Assembly (NCBI GenBank): GCA_009667805.1
Contig: CM019064.1
Location: 274,331,662 to 274,395,661 of the forward strand
Direction: 5' to 3'
DNA: 64,000 nucleotides
Source of the DNA: Leptobrachium leishanense
Taxonomy: Eukaryota > Chordata > Amphibia > Anura > Megophryidae
The notes beneath the pieces were generated by a model, which saw only the letters and a program-made list of their open reading frames with translations, had not been told where the DNA came from and searched no databases. Both the position numbers and the translations under genes were made by a program. Below are positions 50,205-63,783 of the stretch, one piece after another. The first letter of the stretch is position 1. Each line of letters starts with the position of its first letter.

Positions 50205-51805
50205 TTTATTCAAGTATTTTACCAGGAAGGATACATTTGAGATTTCTCTCGTTTTCAAGTATGTCCTGGTCTCAAGACATTGCATTTCTGTACCTACTGT
50301 AAAAATGTCAAAGTAATATAATGCAAGATATTAAAAATAACACAAATATACAGATTAACACAGAAAATAAATATGTACGAAATATACTCACTATATACTT
50401 ACATGTTGACAGATGCATTGTGTATCGAGGTATATTAATAGAGGTCTCTTTAGGCTAGGGTCAGACGAACGCATTTTTCACGTTGTCCGTGAAAAAGTGC
50501 GTTCGAACGAACGTACGTATTTTTTCCCGGAATATGGGATAGCGGTCATACGATGCGCCTGTTCGTCCGTGATTTTGTACGGATCGTCAATAAAACACTT
50601 TTTGTGTCTGGACGTTATGTTAGCCGGACATTAGCAGCGTCTGACGTCTCCCAATCACACAAACACGCCGCTATGTGGCCGCAGCGCACTCTGTACGTCA
50701 GTAGTAGCGGTTTGACGTTCTCGAAAAAATGCGTTCGTTGGCCACTTGCGTTGCACGGACGAACTTTCGTGCGGCCGTTCGTCGTATGTTCCCCGGCATT
50801 GGACGTCATTTGCTGCTAGCACGGCCGTGATTTCGTGCGGCTAAACGCACGTGAAAAAATGCGTTCGTCTGACCCTAGCCTTAGGGGACTTCAGACTGGA
50901 GAGATTTGATGGCGTCTGGGAGGTTATTCCATATTTGCGGTGCTCTGTAGGAAAATGAGGATCGAGACACTTTTTTTTTGTATTGTGGTATTGCAAGTAA
51001 GGTGCTGGTCCTGGATCTGAGGTTATAGGATGAGGGAACTCCCGGGGGAAGCAGCATATTCAGGTAGGGTGGTAGCTTCCCAGAAAAGCTCTTAAACACC
51101 AGGTTGGAAAGGTGAAGGGTGCGTCTTGATTCCAGCAATGACCAGTTTAGCTCTTTAAACATGCCACAATGGTGGGTCATATAGTTACATTGTAGCGCAA
51201 AGCGGCAGAATGAGTTCTACAATGTAGTAAGTTTCTGGAGGTGTGTTTGCGGGGCAGCTGCATACACTACATCTCCGTATTCAATAGCTGGCATAAGCAT
51301 TTGTTGTACAATCTGCTTTCTTACTGCAGGGTTCAGGCAGGATTTGTTTGTGTACAGGGCACCTAGTTTGGGATAACGTTTAGATGAGAGTTTTTCGATG
51401 TGGGGGCCAAAGGATAGATTTGGGTCTAAGTAACCACATACCTAGATATTTGAGAGAACGGACTGTGGTCAGCGTGTCATTTGATTTTGTCCTGATACAT
51501 AGATGGGGCGTTTGCAATTTATGTAGTTTATTGTGACCGTTTTGTCAGAATTTAGAAAAAAAAAATTCTACCTCTGTGAATTGTTCTTGCAGCACTGCCT
51601 CCAGCTGTGGGAGATTTGTTTTGCTGGCTAGTGTCGTCTGCGTACATGTGTACAGTTGAGGCTTTACAGACCTTAGACAGATCATTTATGAAACTTGTGA
51701 ATAGTAGGGGGCCAAGTATTGAGCCTTGGGGTACACCGCACGTGACTGGGAAAGGGAGGGAAGCGCTGTCAAGAATGGACACATATTACACCCCTCACAT
51801 TTTTG
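50205..51805 (-). pseudogene. 5'-truncated LINE with reverse transcriptase remnant, split by a MITE
   Basis: On the minus strand, from 51,782 down, the reverse-transcriptase motifs GVPQGSILGPLLF, FINDL and the YADDT active-site box are readable. A frameshifted middle follows, then a C-terminal block at 51,180-50,881 (KLPPYLNMLLPP, RAPQIWNNLPDAIKSL) like the ends of CR1/L2/Rex-type polymerases. The 3' UTR continues past the MITE at 50453-50880 to the tail containing ACCAGGAAGGATACATTTG (plus-strand sense) near 50,220. The endonuclease and N-terminal RT are missing. This LINE shares its 3' tail with the SINE at 63111-63296. Confidence 0.78.
50453..50880. mobile_element. Harbinger-like MITE inside the LINE
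   Basis: The ends GGCTAGGGTCAGACGAACG and CGTTCGTCTGACCCTAGCC are perfect inverted repeats flanked by TTA on both sides (50450-50452, 50881-50883). It is nearly identical to 57007-57433. 428 bp, CpG-rich and non-coding. Confidence 0.9.
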
Positions 51806-51809
51806 TAAA

Positions 51810-53097
51810 GATCTTATATTTTTTCATATGACAACACTGAAGAAATGACACTTTGCTACAATGTAAAGTAGTGAGTGTACAGCTTGTATAACAGTGTAAA
51901 TTTACTGTCCCTCAAAATAGCTCTGCATAAAGCCATTAATGTCTAAACCACTGGCATCAAAAGTGAGTACAACCCTAAGTGAAAATGTCCAAACTGGGCC
52001 CAATCTCTGGTTGACAAAAATGAAAACCATTTGGAATGTTACTGACAATTGCTCTGTGTAAAAGCACTGTCATGGCTCTGCTCTTTTTCTCTATGGCTTC
52101 AACATTATTAGACTGCATATTGAAAATTGCTCTTCCCACTTACAGCAGCATTTAATTTTAAGATGGTAGTGCACAGGAATTTGACTCCAGGGCTATAGCC
52201 AATCTTCTGCCCCAAACCAGCATATAATGAGTTACATAGCAAGTGCTTTAAAAACCAGTATGCAAGCAGTTAACCTGTAAGGATTAGCTAAACCCACATG
52301 TTGCATATCAAGTCCATAAAACACCAGAATTCAATGATTTCAACATTAAAGTGATAACCAATGAAATCCAATTAATTACTCCTCATTGTGGTTCATTCAG
52401 TGGGATCATCTTTTCGGCTTTCCGTCATGTAGTCTACTCAAGGCTACTTTACAACAGGAAGCATTTCTTCTGCTGGCCTGCGCATACATTGTCCTACCAA
52501 ATCCTGAGAGAACTTCTGCATTTTGCGGTTCAGATACCAGAGCTATTAAAAACACACCCATACTTATAGTATGTAGCATTCTGATGACAGTTATGATGTG
52601 CATTGTACAGTCTAAATATGATTCATTAATGATTCATGTCAGAATTGAGCATCTTTTGTATGTGTTTGTTGCGTTTGATGCTGTATTAACCAATACTTGG
52701 TCATGTTTGGTTTAGCAGCAATACTACATTCATACATGTCACTATTATTGCCTATGTTATGTTATAGTTACTGAAAAGTGACATATGTGTCCTGTAAGGG
52801 ATGTGTGCGTCAGTTTTGCTGGAATAATTTTTTTTTTTGCTCTGGGTGTCTTGTTATGGATTACAGACATGTGATCACTGTACTCGGTGATCTCCCGATA
52901 GGCAGAATGTAGGCTTTCCACAGCTGTTCCTCAGTTTTCTCATATTGTTAATCGGATCAGTCCTGGCATTCACTGACATGTATATTTGCTTTGCTAAGAG
53001 ATTGGCCTCATAGTTGAGGGCGGCTCAGCTCTTTGGAGTTGATATGTGGCCGGTTTTGAGTTTAATGTGTATGTTTGCGAATGTGTTAGAGACGTAT

Positions 53098-53100
<3 letters not shown>
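51810..53100. other. Intergenic, no gene recognised
   Basis: AT-rich with no supported frame or repeat. A 109-codon plus frame at 52,386-52,715 has no recognisable motif. Confidence 0.45.

Positions 53101-53129
<29 letters not shown>
53101..53129. repeat. Poly-T run
   Basis: About 29 consecutive T. On the minus strand this is a poly-A stretch and could mark a retroposon tail, but I see no element attached to it. Confidence 0.9.
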
Positions 53130-53131
<2 letters not shown>

Positions 53132-53165
53132 TCCTTTATTCTCTTTGTTTTCAGATGCACTAAGC

Positions 53166-53347
53166 CAGTGTTTCCCAAACCTGTTCTCAGGACCCTCTGC
53201 CACGCCAGGTTTGACAGATATGTGAAGCGCAGCACAGGTGATATGATTTGCTGCACAGTGATTGCAGGATTCATTCTGCATTTCCCCAAGGTGATCTGCA
53301 AATTCTGGCCTGGTTAAGGGTCCCGAGGACAGGTTTGGGAAACCCTG
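53166..53347. mobile_element. hAT MITE with exact 8-bp target duplication
   Basis: The 182-bp element has ends CAGTGTTTCCCAAACCTG and CAGGTTTGGGAAACCCTG and an exact CACTAAGC duplication at 53158-53165 and 53348-53355. Non-coding. Termini of this type are widespread in vertebrate hAT MITEs. Confidence 0.92.
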
Positions 53348-53390
53348 CACTAAGCTAATTTCATTTTCGGTATGTTATCCATGACTCCGT

Positions 53391-54380
53391 GGGCCCTATT
53401 CCCTCCCTAATGCTAAAATAGGGATGCTAACAGGAAAATCCTGCACCTTCAGGTTTCGCTGTAGCATCCTCATTTTAGAGTTAGAACCCTTAGCAGGCAA
53501 TACCTGGGGACCTTGCCCCAGAACAAAATGCTACCCTCGGTGATACTCGTGGTAGCGCATCCGCGACACCGGGAGTATCATCTAGAGTCCATAGGACTCC
53601 AAGTAGGGTTGTGCTTCCGGGCCGCAAGCCCTGCACAATCTCACGCTTAGGCTAGGGTCAGACAAACGCATTCTGTGCGTCTGTGCACAATGGACATACT
53701 TTCTGACCGACGACAAGGTAGTGGCCACACAGTCCGTTTTTTTGACTGACATTTTTTTTGACTGATGTAGATGGGAAATTAAATTAATATGAGAAACCAT
53801 TTTGTCCGTCAGAAATGCTGGACATTAAAAATGCAGTCCGTCTGACTACATTCCATCACTCACACACACAAAGCTATGCGGAGCGGACGTGGCGCACTCC
53901 GCACGTCCATTCTAGCGGCTTTACGTTCTTGCCTAACTTGCGTCCGTTGTGCGTCCGCACTTCTGTGTGGACGTACTTCGTGTGTGGGTCTCTTGATCAT
54001 AATTGTATGCTACTACGGACGTTAAAATGTGCGGCAACACGGACATGAACACTGCTCTTGTCTGACTCGAGCCTTATGAGAACACACAGCGCCGCAGGAC
54101 TATTTCTCCCCAGTCTCACTCTGCTCGCGGCCAGGAGAAGCAGCAGATTAGTCCACCATTCTCACTGCAGGATGAGAGCGGAGTATTGGATTTATTGGGG
54201 GGATGTTTTGGGGCACGCTCCCCATGTTAAGTATAAGATGCCCAAAGTACAGTGAGCTTGCGCAAGCTAGTGAAATCAACAAAGGGTTTAGCATTGGGGA
54301 TGTAATGGGGGGAGCTTATCCTAGCATTAGCGCTTACTCATCTGAATGCTACAGTTAGCATTCACTAGGGAATAGAGTCC
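53391..54380. mobile_element. MITE, family J copy 2, containing a Harbinger MITE
   Basis: The ends GGGCCCTATTCCCTCCCTAA and CATTCACTAGGGAATAGAGTCC match 27872-28318. Shared inner words include GCTAAAATAGGGATGCTAA and AGTATAAGATGC. Removing the nested 53650-54073 leaves about 560 bp. Confidence 0.68.
53650..54073. mobile_element. Harbinger-like MITE nested in family J
   Basis: The ends GGCTAGGGTCAGACAAACG and TTGTCTGACTCGAGCC are flanked by TTA (53647-53649, 54074-54076). The interior is closest to copy A at 18334. Confidence 0.83.
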
Positions 54381-54383
54381 TTT

Positions 54384-54846
54384 TTTGGGTGTCACTTATG
54401 TCGACTTGCAAGTGCCTGCAAGTGTGGGTTTCTCTACTTAGAATTGTTGTTAGCTCGATAAATTTGCAAAAACCCAATCTGATGTTTTTTCTTTAACATC
54501 CTACTGGTATGCATCATTTTGCTTTCTTCTGATTATGCAAAGGAGAAGCTAACACATGACTACCAATCCTAGGCATCACATTATATTAAATGGAAGTGCG
54601 TTAGAAATTAAATGTAGTACAAGGATTTAGCATTTCATTTATTATTAGTCTGCATTACCTTTTAATAAGAATTTAAAATAAATATCCACAACAACGGCAG
54701 CCATTATGTATTCTGTAGAGATGCTTCCATTTGACTTAATAATTTGTACTTATTATAATAAAATGTTGTTCTGTGATTTTTTTTTTACGTGGTTATAACT
54801 GGTTTGACTTTGGTAGTGGAACATATATCAATAAGCACATATGATA
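54384..54846. other. Intergenic, no gene recognised
   Basis: AT-rich spacer before Tc1 copy 3. Confidence 0.5.
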
Positions 54847-54848
54847 TA

Positions 54849-56477
<1,629 letters not shown>

Positions 56478-57006
56478 TATAAAGTTATTACTAAGCCTCT
56501 TGGATATTTCAGTTTCAATGGGGTGATTCTATTTTTATGATGAATCCTAAGAATTGCAGTTACTGTGCTTTCCATTATCAGTTTATTTATACATATACTG
56601 CAATACTCTGGACTTGGATGTGGCAGCATTTTGCAATATAATATATGTATATATTTTTTTATTGGTAAGGTTTACTGACGTATTAAAGAAACCGTAATAG
56701 AAGTCTAAGACATAAGGGGTTATTCAGAAAGCACCAAACTTGCCACTGAAGGGCACCGAATGGTGACTTTCACCGTACGGTGCAATTTTGGGGCACTTTT
56801 CAGAAAGCTGTCAGTTCACCAAATACTGGCAAAATACCAGCGAATTGCGGTGCAGTATGCAACAGATTCACCAGTCTAAGGCGATCTTCTTGGCAGCAAA
56901 ATTGTCCCATAGAGAATAAATTGTTAGTCTATTCAGAGAATGCCGAACTGCACCGAAGTGTCAGTGAAATGCCCTGATTTTCGGTTATTCAGTGCTACAG
57001 GTTTAA

Positions 57007-57433
57007 GGCTAGGGTCAGACGAACGCATTTTTCACGTTGTACGTGAAAAAGTGCGTTCGAACGAACGTACGTATTTTTTCCCGGAATACGCGATAGCGGT
57101 CATACGATGCGCCTTTTCGGCCGTGATTTTGTACGGATCATCAATAAAACACTTTTTGTGTCTGGACGTTATGTTGGCCGGACATTAGCAGCGTCTGACG
57201 TCTCCTAATCACACACACACGCCGCTATGCGGCCGCAGCGCACTCTGTACGTCAGTAGTAGCGGTTTGACGTTCTCGAAAAAATGCGTTCGTTGGCCACT
57301 TGCGTTGCACGGACGAACGTTCGTGCGGCCGTTCGTCGTATGTTCCCCGGCATTGGACGTCATTTGCTGCTAGCACGGCCGTGATTTCGTGCGGCTAAAC
57401 GCACGTGAAAAATGCGTTCGTCTGACCCTAGCC
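57007..57433. mobile_element. Harbinger-like MITE nested in family G
   Basis: Perfect ends GGCTAGGGTCAGACGAACG and CGTTCGTCTGACCCTAGCC are flanked by TAA (57004-57006, 57434-57436). It differs from 50453-50880 at only a handful of positions, so both are young. Confidence 0.9.
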
Positions 57434-57840
57434 TAAACCGACGAATCCCAACTGTCTCTTTACATTTTCAGCAAAACAACAATTTTTTAATTTTTTTAGA
57501 CCCCTTTTTGTATCTTTTAGAAGAAATTTTTGATTCCTAATTTTTTAAAAAAAAAAATTTATTCTTTATTCTGTAACCTACATTTTTTTTTTTTTTTTAA
57601 AAGACCTTTTTGTTATTTATACAAATTTTAATGCATTTTTCTTGGTTTAGACACCAACTGGAATAAAAGCCGAGTTCTGTTTTTTTGTCTGCAGTTCGGC
57701 GCCTTCAGTGGACGGTTCGGTGGTTTTCAGCGACTCCATCTTTGGTACACTTCGGTGACCTTGCAGTGAATAGTGAATTCACTGCAGAGTTGGTGAAATT
57801 GAATCGCCAAAGTACTCCAAAGTGTGCCGAACTAGAACGC

Positions 57841-58215
57841 ACTGAAATTTTGGTGCAGGATTTCTCACGCGCAGCCCCCACTCTCTGGAACACTCTCCCT
57901 CGTACTGTCAGACTTTCCCCTAACTTCTCTTTCTTCAAACGCTCCCTTAAAACATTCCTATTTAGGGAAGCCTACCACCCAACTCACTGACACAACCATG
58001 AATCACTCTCAGCCTTACAGTCCTCTCCTCCTGTTTCCAACCCCAACCCTCCTAGATTGTGAGTTCCTACGGGAATAGGGCCCTCATCTCCTCCTTTACT
58101 GTTTGTCAAATGTTGTTCAATGTATTGTAACCCTGTCTATACTGTGTTTATTGTACAGCGCTGCAGAATATGCTGGCGCTTTATAAATAAAGAATAATAA
58201 TAATAATAATAATAA
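57841..58215 (+). pseudogene. LINE 3' end with polymerase C-terminus and (AAT)n tail
   Basis: The frame ending at 57990 reads SRAAPTLWNTLPRTVRLS, then FFKRSLKTFLFREAY, the typical C-terminus of CR1/L2/Rex-type LINE polymerases. The 3' UTR follows with CCTAGATTGTGAGTTCC and GCTGGCGCTTTATAAATAAA, then an (AAT)n tail at about 58,190-58,217. Everything upstream is missing, as usual for 5'-truncated LINE copies. Confidence 0.8.
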
Positions 58216-58244
58216 TAATTTCGGTGCTTTCTGAATAACCTCAT

Positions 58245-59975
58245 ATGATAAAATTCATAATGAAAACTCTGGTCATGGTTGAAAGGAAATTAGAGTCCGA
58301 GGCCCAAATTGCAATCCAAAAAAACTTTACACATATTCAAAACATAGGTTAAAATGTAACAACAATGAATCTCTTTGTCTGGTAACCTGAATTTGTTAAT
58401 ATCAATTTTTCAGCATCACAAGGGTATATACTGTAAACCCTTGTGCCAGCCCTCTTTATGATGTAAAAAAACGTAAAGTTATGGTTAAGATTTTTTTAAT
58501 ATTTTATAATTAATCAAGCTTATGCCTATAGATTTGAGTTACTTTCAATCCAAAGAGATATATGATTCATAATAAAAAAGATTATGTAGAAATATGGCCC
58601 TGACTAACGGCTCAAGCCTACACTTTTGACTCGTTACAGTATCATGTAAATCACACTAAAAGACTGATCAATCGGTAAAACCTTTCTGTCATGTGAACAG
58701 ATTTAACAGATCATGAAGTTTTGGCAGAACAAAGTATTGCTTAGGAAATTGTACTAATACTTTGCTTGATTTGATTATTGTTTAATGCATATAGACACTG
58801 ACTCATCTTCCCATGTGCAGTGATGAACTTGCTCTGGCAGATGGTCCAATCTGGCTGAAAGGCATCTAAAAACTGGCGTGAAGAACGCTGCACACAAAGC
58901 GGAGAGACAGATTATCATACCTTTGCTGTGAAGGGTGTAAATTCCCTAAAATCTGAAGAATGCACAGAAATTCCTGTCTTTACAAAATCCAATATGGTTC
59001 TATTGTTGTTGGAAGCCACCCTTACAGCTTCACTTATAAATGCTACATCAATTTAATTTGTACTGTATAAGCTGGTTTCTGCTCCATGACATTCTCGTCA
59101 CCTGTTCCATTTCCATTTTCTAATGAATGTAGCCACTACCTAAGGCTAATTTCTGGATCCCATGATCCTCTGCTGGGCAACCACTCAAGATTGAACAGTA
59201 AACTAGATAGAGGCCTTTTAATTAGATGCTAAAATAATCTGTATTCAATAACCCATAATTAGAAGAGGAAATTTAATAATGTAGTGTGAAATTAACAATT
59301 GCCTAATACGGTTTTAAAAAACGTATCAATATAAATAGCCGTAAAAAATGGCTCCATTATGCCTTTTCTCTTCCCTTCATATTTGACTCTGTAGCCCCCT
59401 TCCTTTCTATTTGCCACTTTCCCCACCTCTTCTCCCCAGTGGTTGGCCGGGCCCCATTCACATGGTGTGCTGTTTCTCCAGCCCTTTACACAGGAGACAA
59501 GTTGCAGATTGTTTCTATCAGACCCTGTGAAATTGTGGATAGGGGCTCTGAGATCCTGATACCTCCAGTGCTGTCCACATGGAGCTATTGCAGCCCCAGG
59601 ACACATCGTGCTGGACCAGCCATTTACTCCATTTCTGATACAGATTTTTGAATCCATGCTCCAGGACTTGAATTCATAACTTGCCTGAATACTGGGAGAG
59701 TGGATTTACTGGAGAGATGTGCTACAGAGAGGGGGCAAAAGAGAAAGCGGCTGTATTTGTTGATGGAACATAATGTATGGATGAGCACACCTGGGTGAAA
59801 AACATTAGGTACCAGGGCAATATTGGCTGAGGAAGCATAAGCAACAGGGGATACTGGTTGTGGGGATAAAGGTGTTACTTTTGAACATACAGTTAGAAAA
59901 TACTTTAAGGGACATGAGTTTGTGGGACAGCAACTGTATGGAGTCCTGGGACATGTGGGACAGAGGCAGTACATG
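58245..59975. other. Intergenic, no gene recognised
   Basis: AT-rich at first, GC-richer from 59,390 to 59,970. A 121-codon minus frame at 59,292-59,657 and a 116-codon one at 59,624-59,974 show no domain that I recognise. They could come from an old repeat, or one could be a spurious frame. Confidence 0.4.
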
Positions 59976-59983
59976 GGAGAGGG

Positions 59984-60996
59984 CAGAGCCAGATTAACAT
60001 GGGGGCTATTGTAGCAGCAGCTCCAGGCCCAGGTCCCATAATAAGCCCAAAGGATCTATGGAACTATGTCTACATTGATGGGCATTTGGACCCCTGTATC
60101 TCTGACTCCATAGCAGCTACAGGGTCGTGTTAGGTATCACTGGAAAGGTCAGAGCATTACCTTTTCAATGTCAAACATGACCAGGTTTTATGTAACAATA
60201 AAAATAAAATATTTCCTTTTTTTTCTTTCTAACACAACGATATTTTTCACTTATCAAATATGAAGTGAACACTGGTGCTGCACTAACTCACCATCTCATG
60301 TCACCAACAAGTGTGGAGGAGATGGCACAAACTGTTTTTACACATTGTTCCATCGAAAAACGAAACTGCAGCGAAGAGCACTGGGGGGGACTTTGGAACC
60401 CTGCGTCACTAATCGTTACAGTGCACAAGGTCAAGTGAAGCGTCATTGGACAGGTCAGAGTCTGGCCTTTGCATTGATACCAAACATGACCATGTAAAAG
60501 CTAGAAAGATGGTAAAAAAAGGGAAGCCTTTATTTTATTTTCCAAAGCTTCGGCGTTGTCCATGTGTCCCGTATAAAATGAAAAATACCACTGATATTAC
60601 TTACGTTCTCATTTCCAATACTGGAAGCAAGTTCAGTATTTTATACATAGTCATATTATTCATAAAACCCCATTCTCCAAAACACAAGCAAAATTTTTAA
60701 TTGTGTATTATCTCAGAAAAATGCAGTAACAGGTTCCCATCCCATCCCATTTTTTTTTTTTTTTAACAAGAGTTCCCTATAGAATATATAACCACAAAGT
60801 TTTGGATAATAAAATGTGAAAATTATTTTACACCCTGAAATCTGAATGGAAATTTCCTCACACAATATCTGCCTGGTTAGATATACCCGTATCTGCACTA
60901 TTAAAGAACCTAAAATATGTTTTCATTTCACTGAATTCCTAAAAAAGCCACCAAAATCTTAAGCTCCAGCCCAATAGAGATCTAGATCTGGCCCTG
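59984..60996. mobile_element. hAT-like element, family I copy 2
   Basis: The exact 8-bp duplication GGAGAGGG lies at 59976-59983 and 60997-61004. The ends are CAGAGCCAGATTAACATG and CTAGATCTGGCCCTG. It is an uninterrupted 1013-bp copy of the element at 21939-24568 in inverse orientation. The CACTGGTGCTGCACTAAC block (about 60,270) resembles a block in the TTAA elements. An 84-codon plus frame at 60,446 has no known domain. Confidence 0.85.
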
Positions 60997-61371
60997 GGAG
61001 AGGGGTTATGAAAGCGAGGTAATAATGTATAAGCAGTGGTGTATTTAGGTTTTGTGCTGCCCTAGGCCTGACTAAACTCGTGCACCCCCCCAATTTAAAT
61101 TTGAGGCACCCCTTCCTGTCAAGGGCACACCCCATCCTGGTTAATCCCCACCCTTCCTATTTAAGCTCCACCTTTTCCTCTTAGAGCTCCGCCTTTTCCT
61201 CTCTTTATATTAAAAGTGGATGCCAAGTGCCTACTTGTATATTTTGTATACCATTTCAAATGTATCTATTGAGATAAATAAAATTATGAAATGTTTAAAT
61301 TCAAGCATTTTTACAAAGCACAACCACGCATGTCAAGTATACTGGATCACAGCCACTCTAATTGGTTGAAC

Positions 61372-61700
61372 AATAAAATCCACAGAAACTTGCACTGCAT
61401 TGGAGTGTATCACAGAGCTGCACAGCAATAAAACCCACAGAAATGGCCACTGTGTATGAGCATATCAGAGCTGCACAGCAATAAAACCCACAGAAATGTG
61501 CACTGTGTATGAGCATATCACAGAACTGCACAGCAATAAAACTCACAGTAATGTGCAGTGTGTATGAGCTTATCCCAGAGCTCCAGGGCAATAAAACTCA
61601 CAGTAATATGCAGTGTGTATGAGCGTATCCCAGAGCTCCAGGGCAATAAAACTCACAGTAATATGCAGTGTGTATCACAGAATTCACAGCAATAAAACTC
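61372..61700. repeat. 55-bp tandem repeat, about six copies
   Basis: AATAAAAC words recur at 61372, 61427, 61480, 61535, 61590, 61645 and 61691. Between them lies CACAGAAATGTGCACTGTGT with variants, then CAGAGCTGCACAGC. The last unit is shortened by about nine bases. Confidence 0.88.
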
Positions 61701-61904
61701 CCAGCAAACCGAGTGTATATGAGCACACAGCAATTATGCTGTGGAGCCATCTTGTCAGCAGTGGGGTGCCACTGCCAGAGGGTGCACTGTAGCTTTGATT
61801 CCCTTCCCGGTGGGTGTTCAGTCCAGAATAGAGTCTGTGTTAACGAAAGGGCGGGCAGCTGGGCGTGTGCATTTCACGTGGTTCAGCCAATCATGTGGTA
61901 CTGA

Positions 61905-62405
61905 GACTCAGAGAAATGGCAGTGAAATGCCCTGATGTTCGGTGGTTTCAATCAGCCGGTTTATTCAGGCGAACCTCATAGTTTCAATGTTAAAAATATT
62001 CCCGTTATTATGCAATATCTAATAAACCATTTATTATTTTAATCTGCAGTAAAAAGTCTTTATTGATTTTTTTTTTTTTTTTTTTTTTTTTTTAGTCCTT
62101 TTTCAGATATTTTTTGGGCAAAATTTCCCCCCTTTTTTTAATAGCGTTTTTTCTTTTTTCTGCAACAGACCTTTTTATTATCAATCATAGGATCTTATAT
62201 GTAAATTCCAGACATTTTCGTTCAGTAGTTTTGAAAACCGCAGGCCACGGGTTTGTGGTGGCAGCATTCAACGGCCGACTCCATGCACTTTGGGGACCCT
62301 GCGGTGAATGGGGACCCGCAAGGTGGGGAAATTTTATTCAGCTAAGTGCAGGAAACTACAGAACACCAAAAAGTTGGCGTCATTTCGCTGCTCTGTGAGT
62401 AACCC
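61905..62405. repeat. Family G-like insertion inside the hAT element
   Basis: CTCAGAGAAATGGCAGTG on the left and CGCTGCTCTGTGAGTAACC on the right, with AATAAACCATTTATTATT inside, match family G pieces at 23.6 and 40.8 kb. Contains a poly-T run at 62,069-62,093. Boundaries are approximate. Confidence 0.55.
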
Positions 62406-62663
62406 ATTTAGTGGTGAGGTTTTTTGCTGCCCCCTGGAAAGTGAAAGCCTAGGCCTTGCCTACCCAGGACATACTTGGAAATTTGTGAAATCTCAATGTT
62501 TCCTTCCTGGTAAAATACTTTGCAAAAGTAAACAAATGTTTTATTTTTTTTAGGGGTGGGGCCACCCAGTGCGGGCCGCCGCCCCTGGAAAGTGCCGCCC
62601 TAGGCCAGAATACACCACTGTGTATAAGGGACAGGAGTACTACTGGGCGATGGTATAATTTAT

Positions 62664-63783
62664 GTGATGTGCACGCGTAATTTTTTTTTTAGTTTCGGCA
62701 CATTCGGTTTTTCAAAAGTTTAGTTTCGGATCGTTTTGCCCCATTTTTGGTTCAGGTCGTTTCGGCTCGGTGTTTTGTATTGATTTTTGTTTTGTGAAAT
62801 CGGAATTTCGTTCTTTCGGATCGTCTGTTCTCTTCGTTTCAAAGGGTCCATCCTTGTTCTCGGATTTCCATTTTGACTTTAGACCTATGGTTTTTCAGAT
62901 GCTCTGATATTTCGGTCAATATGGTAATCCTGCCGATTCGTTCCTTTGACCGTATCGCTTTTTATGAAAGATCCTTTTTTTCTTATGAATATGCATTGCA
63001 CAACTTTATTTAAACATAGTATCTTGTACTGTTAGACTGGGGATTAAGGGACAAGCTAATTATTTATAATATCATGTTGAAGGAGCTGAAAGCACTAGAG
63101 TGGAAACAAGGTGTACCGGCTGGGTGGAGTAGAGGTAACATCACTGCTCTGCATGGAGAGAGCCTGTGGAGACATGGGTTCGATCCCGGCGAGCAACGTC
63201 TCCAGTAAGTGTCTTTGGGCAAGACACCCAACGGTACATACTCGCCACCCAGGACAATGTGTCCTTCCTGGTAAAACCCTTTCTCAAAAAAAAAAAGTGA
63301 CTGACGGTGAAACCAACCAATCCTACAACACATCACTGTTGCAGACATTGCAAAACTTTATTTAATCATATAAAATATCAATATCTTGTACTGTTAGACT
63401 GGGGATTTAGGGAAAAGCTAATTAAATATTTAAGATAAATCTATTACTGATGCAGAAAGAAAGCGCTGGAACAAGTGAAAAAAGTGACTGATGATACGAA
63501 ATCCGCAACGGAACTGAAACGGACTCGAAACAATACGAAAATACGTTGTCCGAAATGAACCGAAACTGAACCAAAATCGCAAATAGAACGAAAATGACTT
63601 GCTATTTTACAAATTTCATGTCCATACGAAATAACAAAATTTTTTCGTTTCATATTGGGAAATATTTTGGATGGTTTGTATTTCGTTGCCGGTCTAGTTC
63701 GGAACGTTGGATGAATCCAAAGCACCGAATCAGCCCGTTTCATGAGAAAAACGAATCGGTACGAAAGGAAACGCACATTCCTA
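62664..63783. mobile_element. hAT-like element, family L copy 3, with internal duplication and SINE
   Basis: The left end GATGTGCACGCGTAATT and right end GAAACGCACATTCCTA resemble family L. The possible duplication ATTTATG/ATTTATC at the edges is weak. About 120 bp containing ATCTTGTACTGTTAGACTGG is present twice (62,992-63,110 and 63,341-63,476). A SINE sits directly after the first copy. Confidence 0.65.
63111..63296 (+). mobile_element. tRNA-derived SINE
   Basis: The 5' part has an A-box-like CTGGGTGGAGTAGAGG and an excellent B box, GGGTTCGATCCCGG (63,176-63,189), the internal RNA polymerase III promoter of tRNA genes. A central domain with TGTCTTTGGGCAAGACACCC resembles V-SINE central domains. 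The 3' part, TGTCCTTCCTGGTAAAACCC, matches the LINE tail near 50,220 in reverse and ends in 11 A. It would be mobilised by a LINE that recognises this tail. Confidence 0.82.

Larger units (their letters stand above)
56716..58242. mobile_element. Non-autonomous element with GGTTATTCAGAAAGCACC ends (family G)
   Basis: The left GGGGTTATTCAGAAAGCACC and right GGTGCTTTCTGAATAACCTC ends are inverse. Inside are a Harbinger MITE (57007-57433) and a LINE 3' end (57841-58215). The remaining element sequence has TTCGGTG and CACCGAA words in opposite halves. No clear target duplication. Confidence 0.65.
61034..62620. mobile_element. hAT-like element with exact TGTATAAG duplication
   Basis: The ends CAGTGGTGTATTTAGGTT and CCAGAATACACCACTG, with TGTATAAG at 61026-61033 and 62621-62628, identify an hAT element of 1587 bp. 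It holds a 55-bp tandem repeat and a family G-like insertion. No transposase frame is present. Adjacent inner sequences GTGCTGCCCTAGGC and GCCGCCCTAGGCC extend the inverted match. Confidence 0.9.

Noticed and set aside
59292..59974. Two minus-strand frames of 121 and 116 codons as possible exons
   Set aside because: No recognisable domain, Cys-rich low-similarity translations, and no splice-site arrangement that I could defend.
63111..63200. Functional tRNA gene
   Set aside because: The B box is good, but the sequence continues into a SINE central domain and an A-rich tail. An acceptor stem cannot be closed in tRNA fashion by eye.
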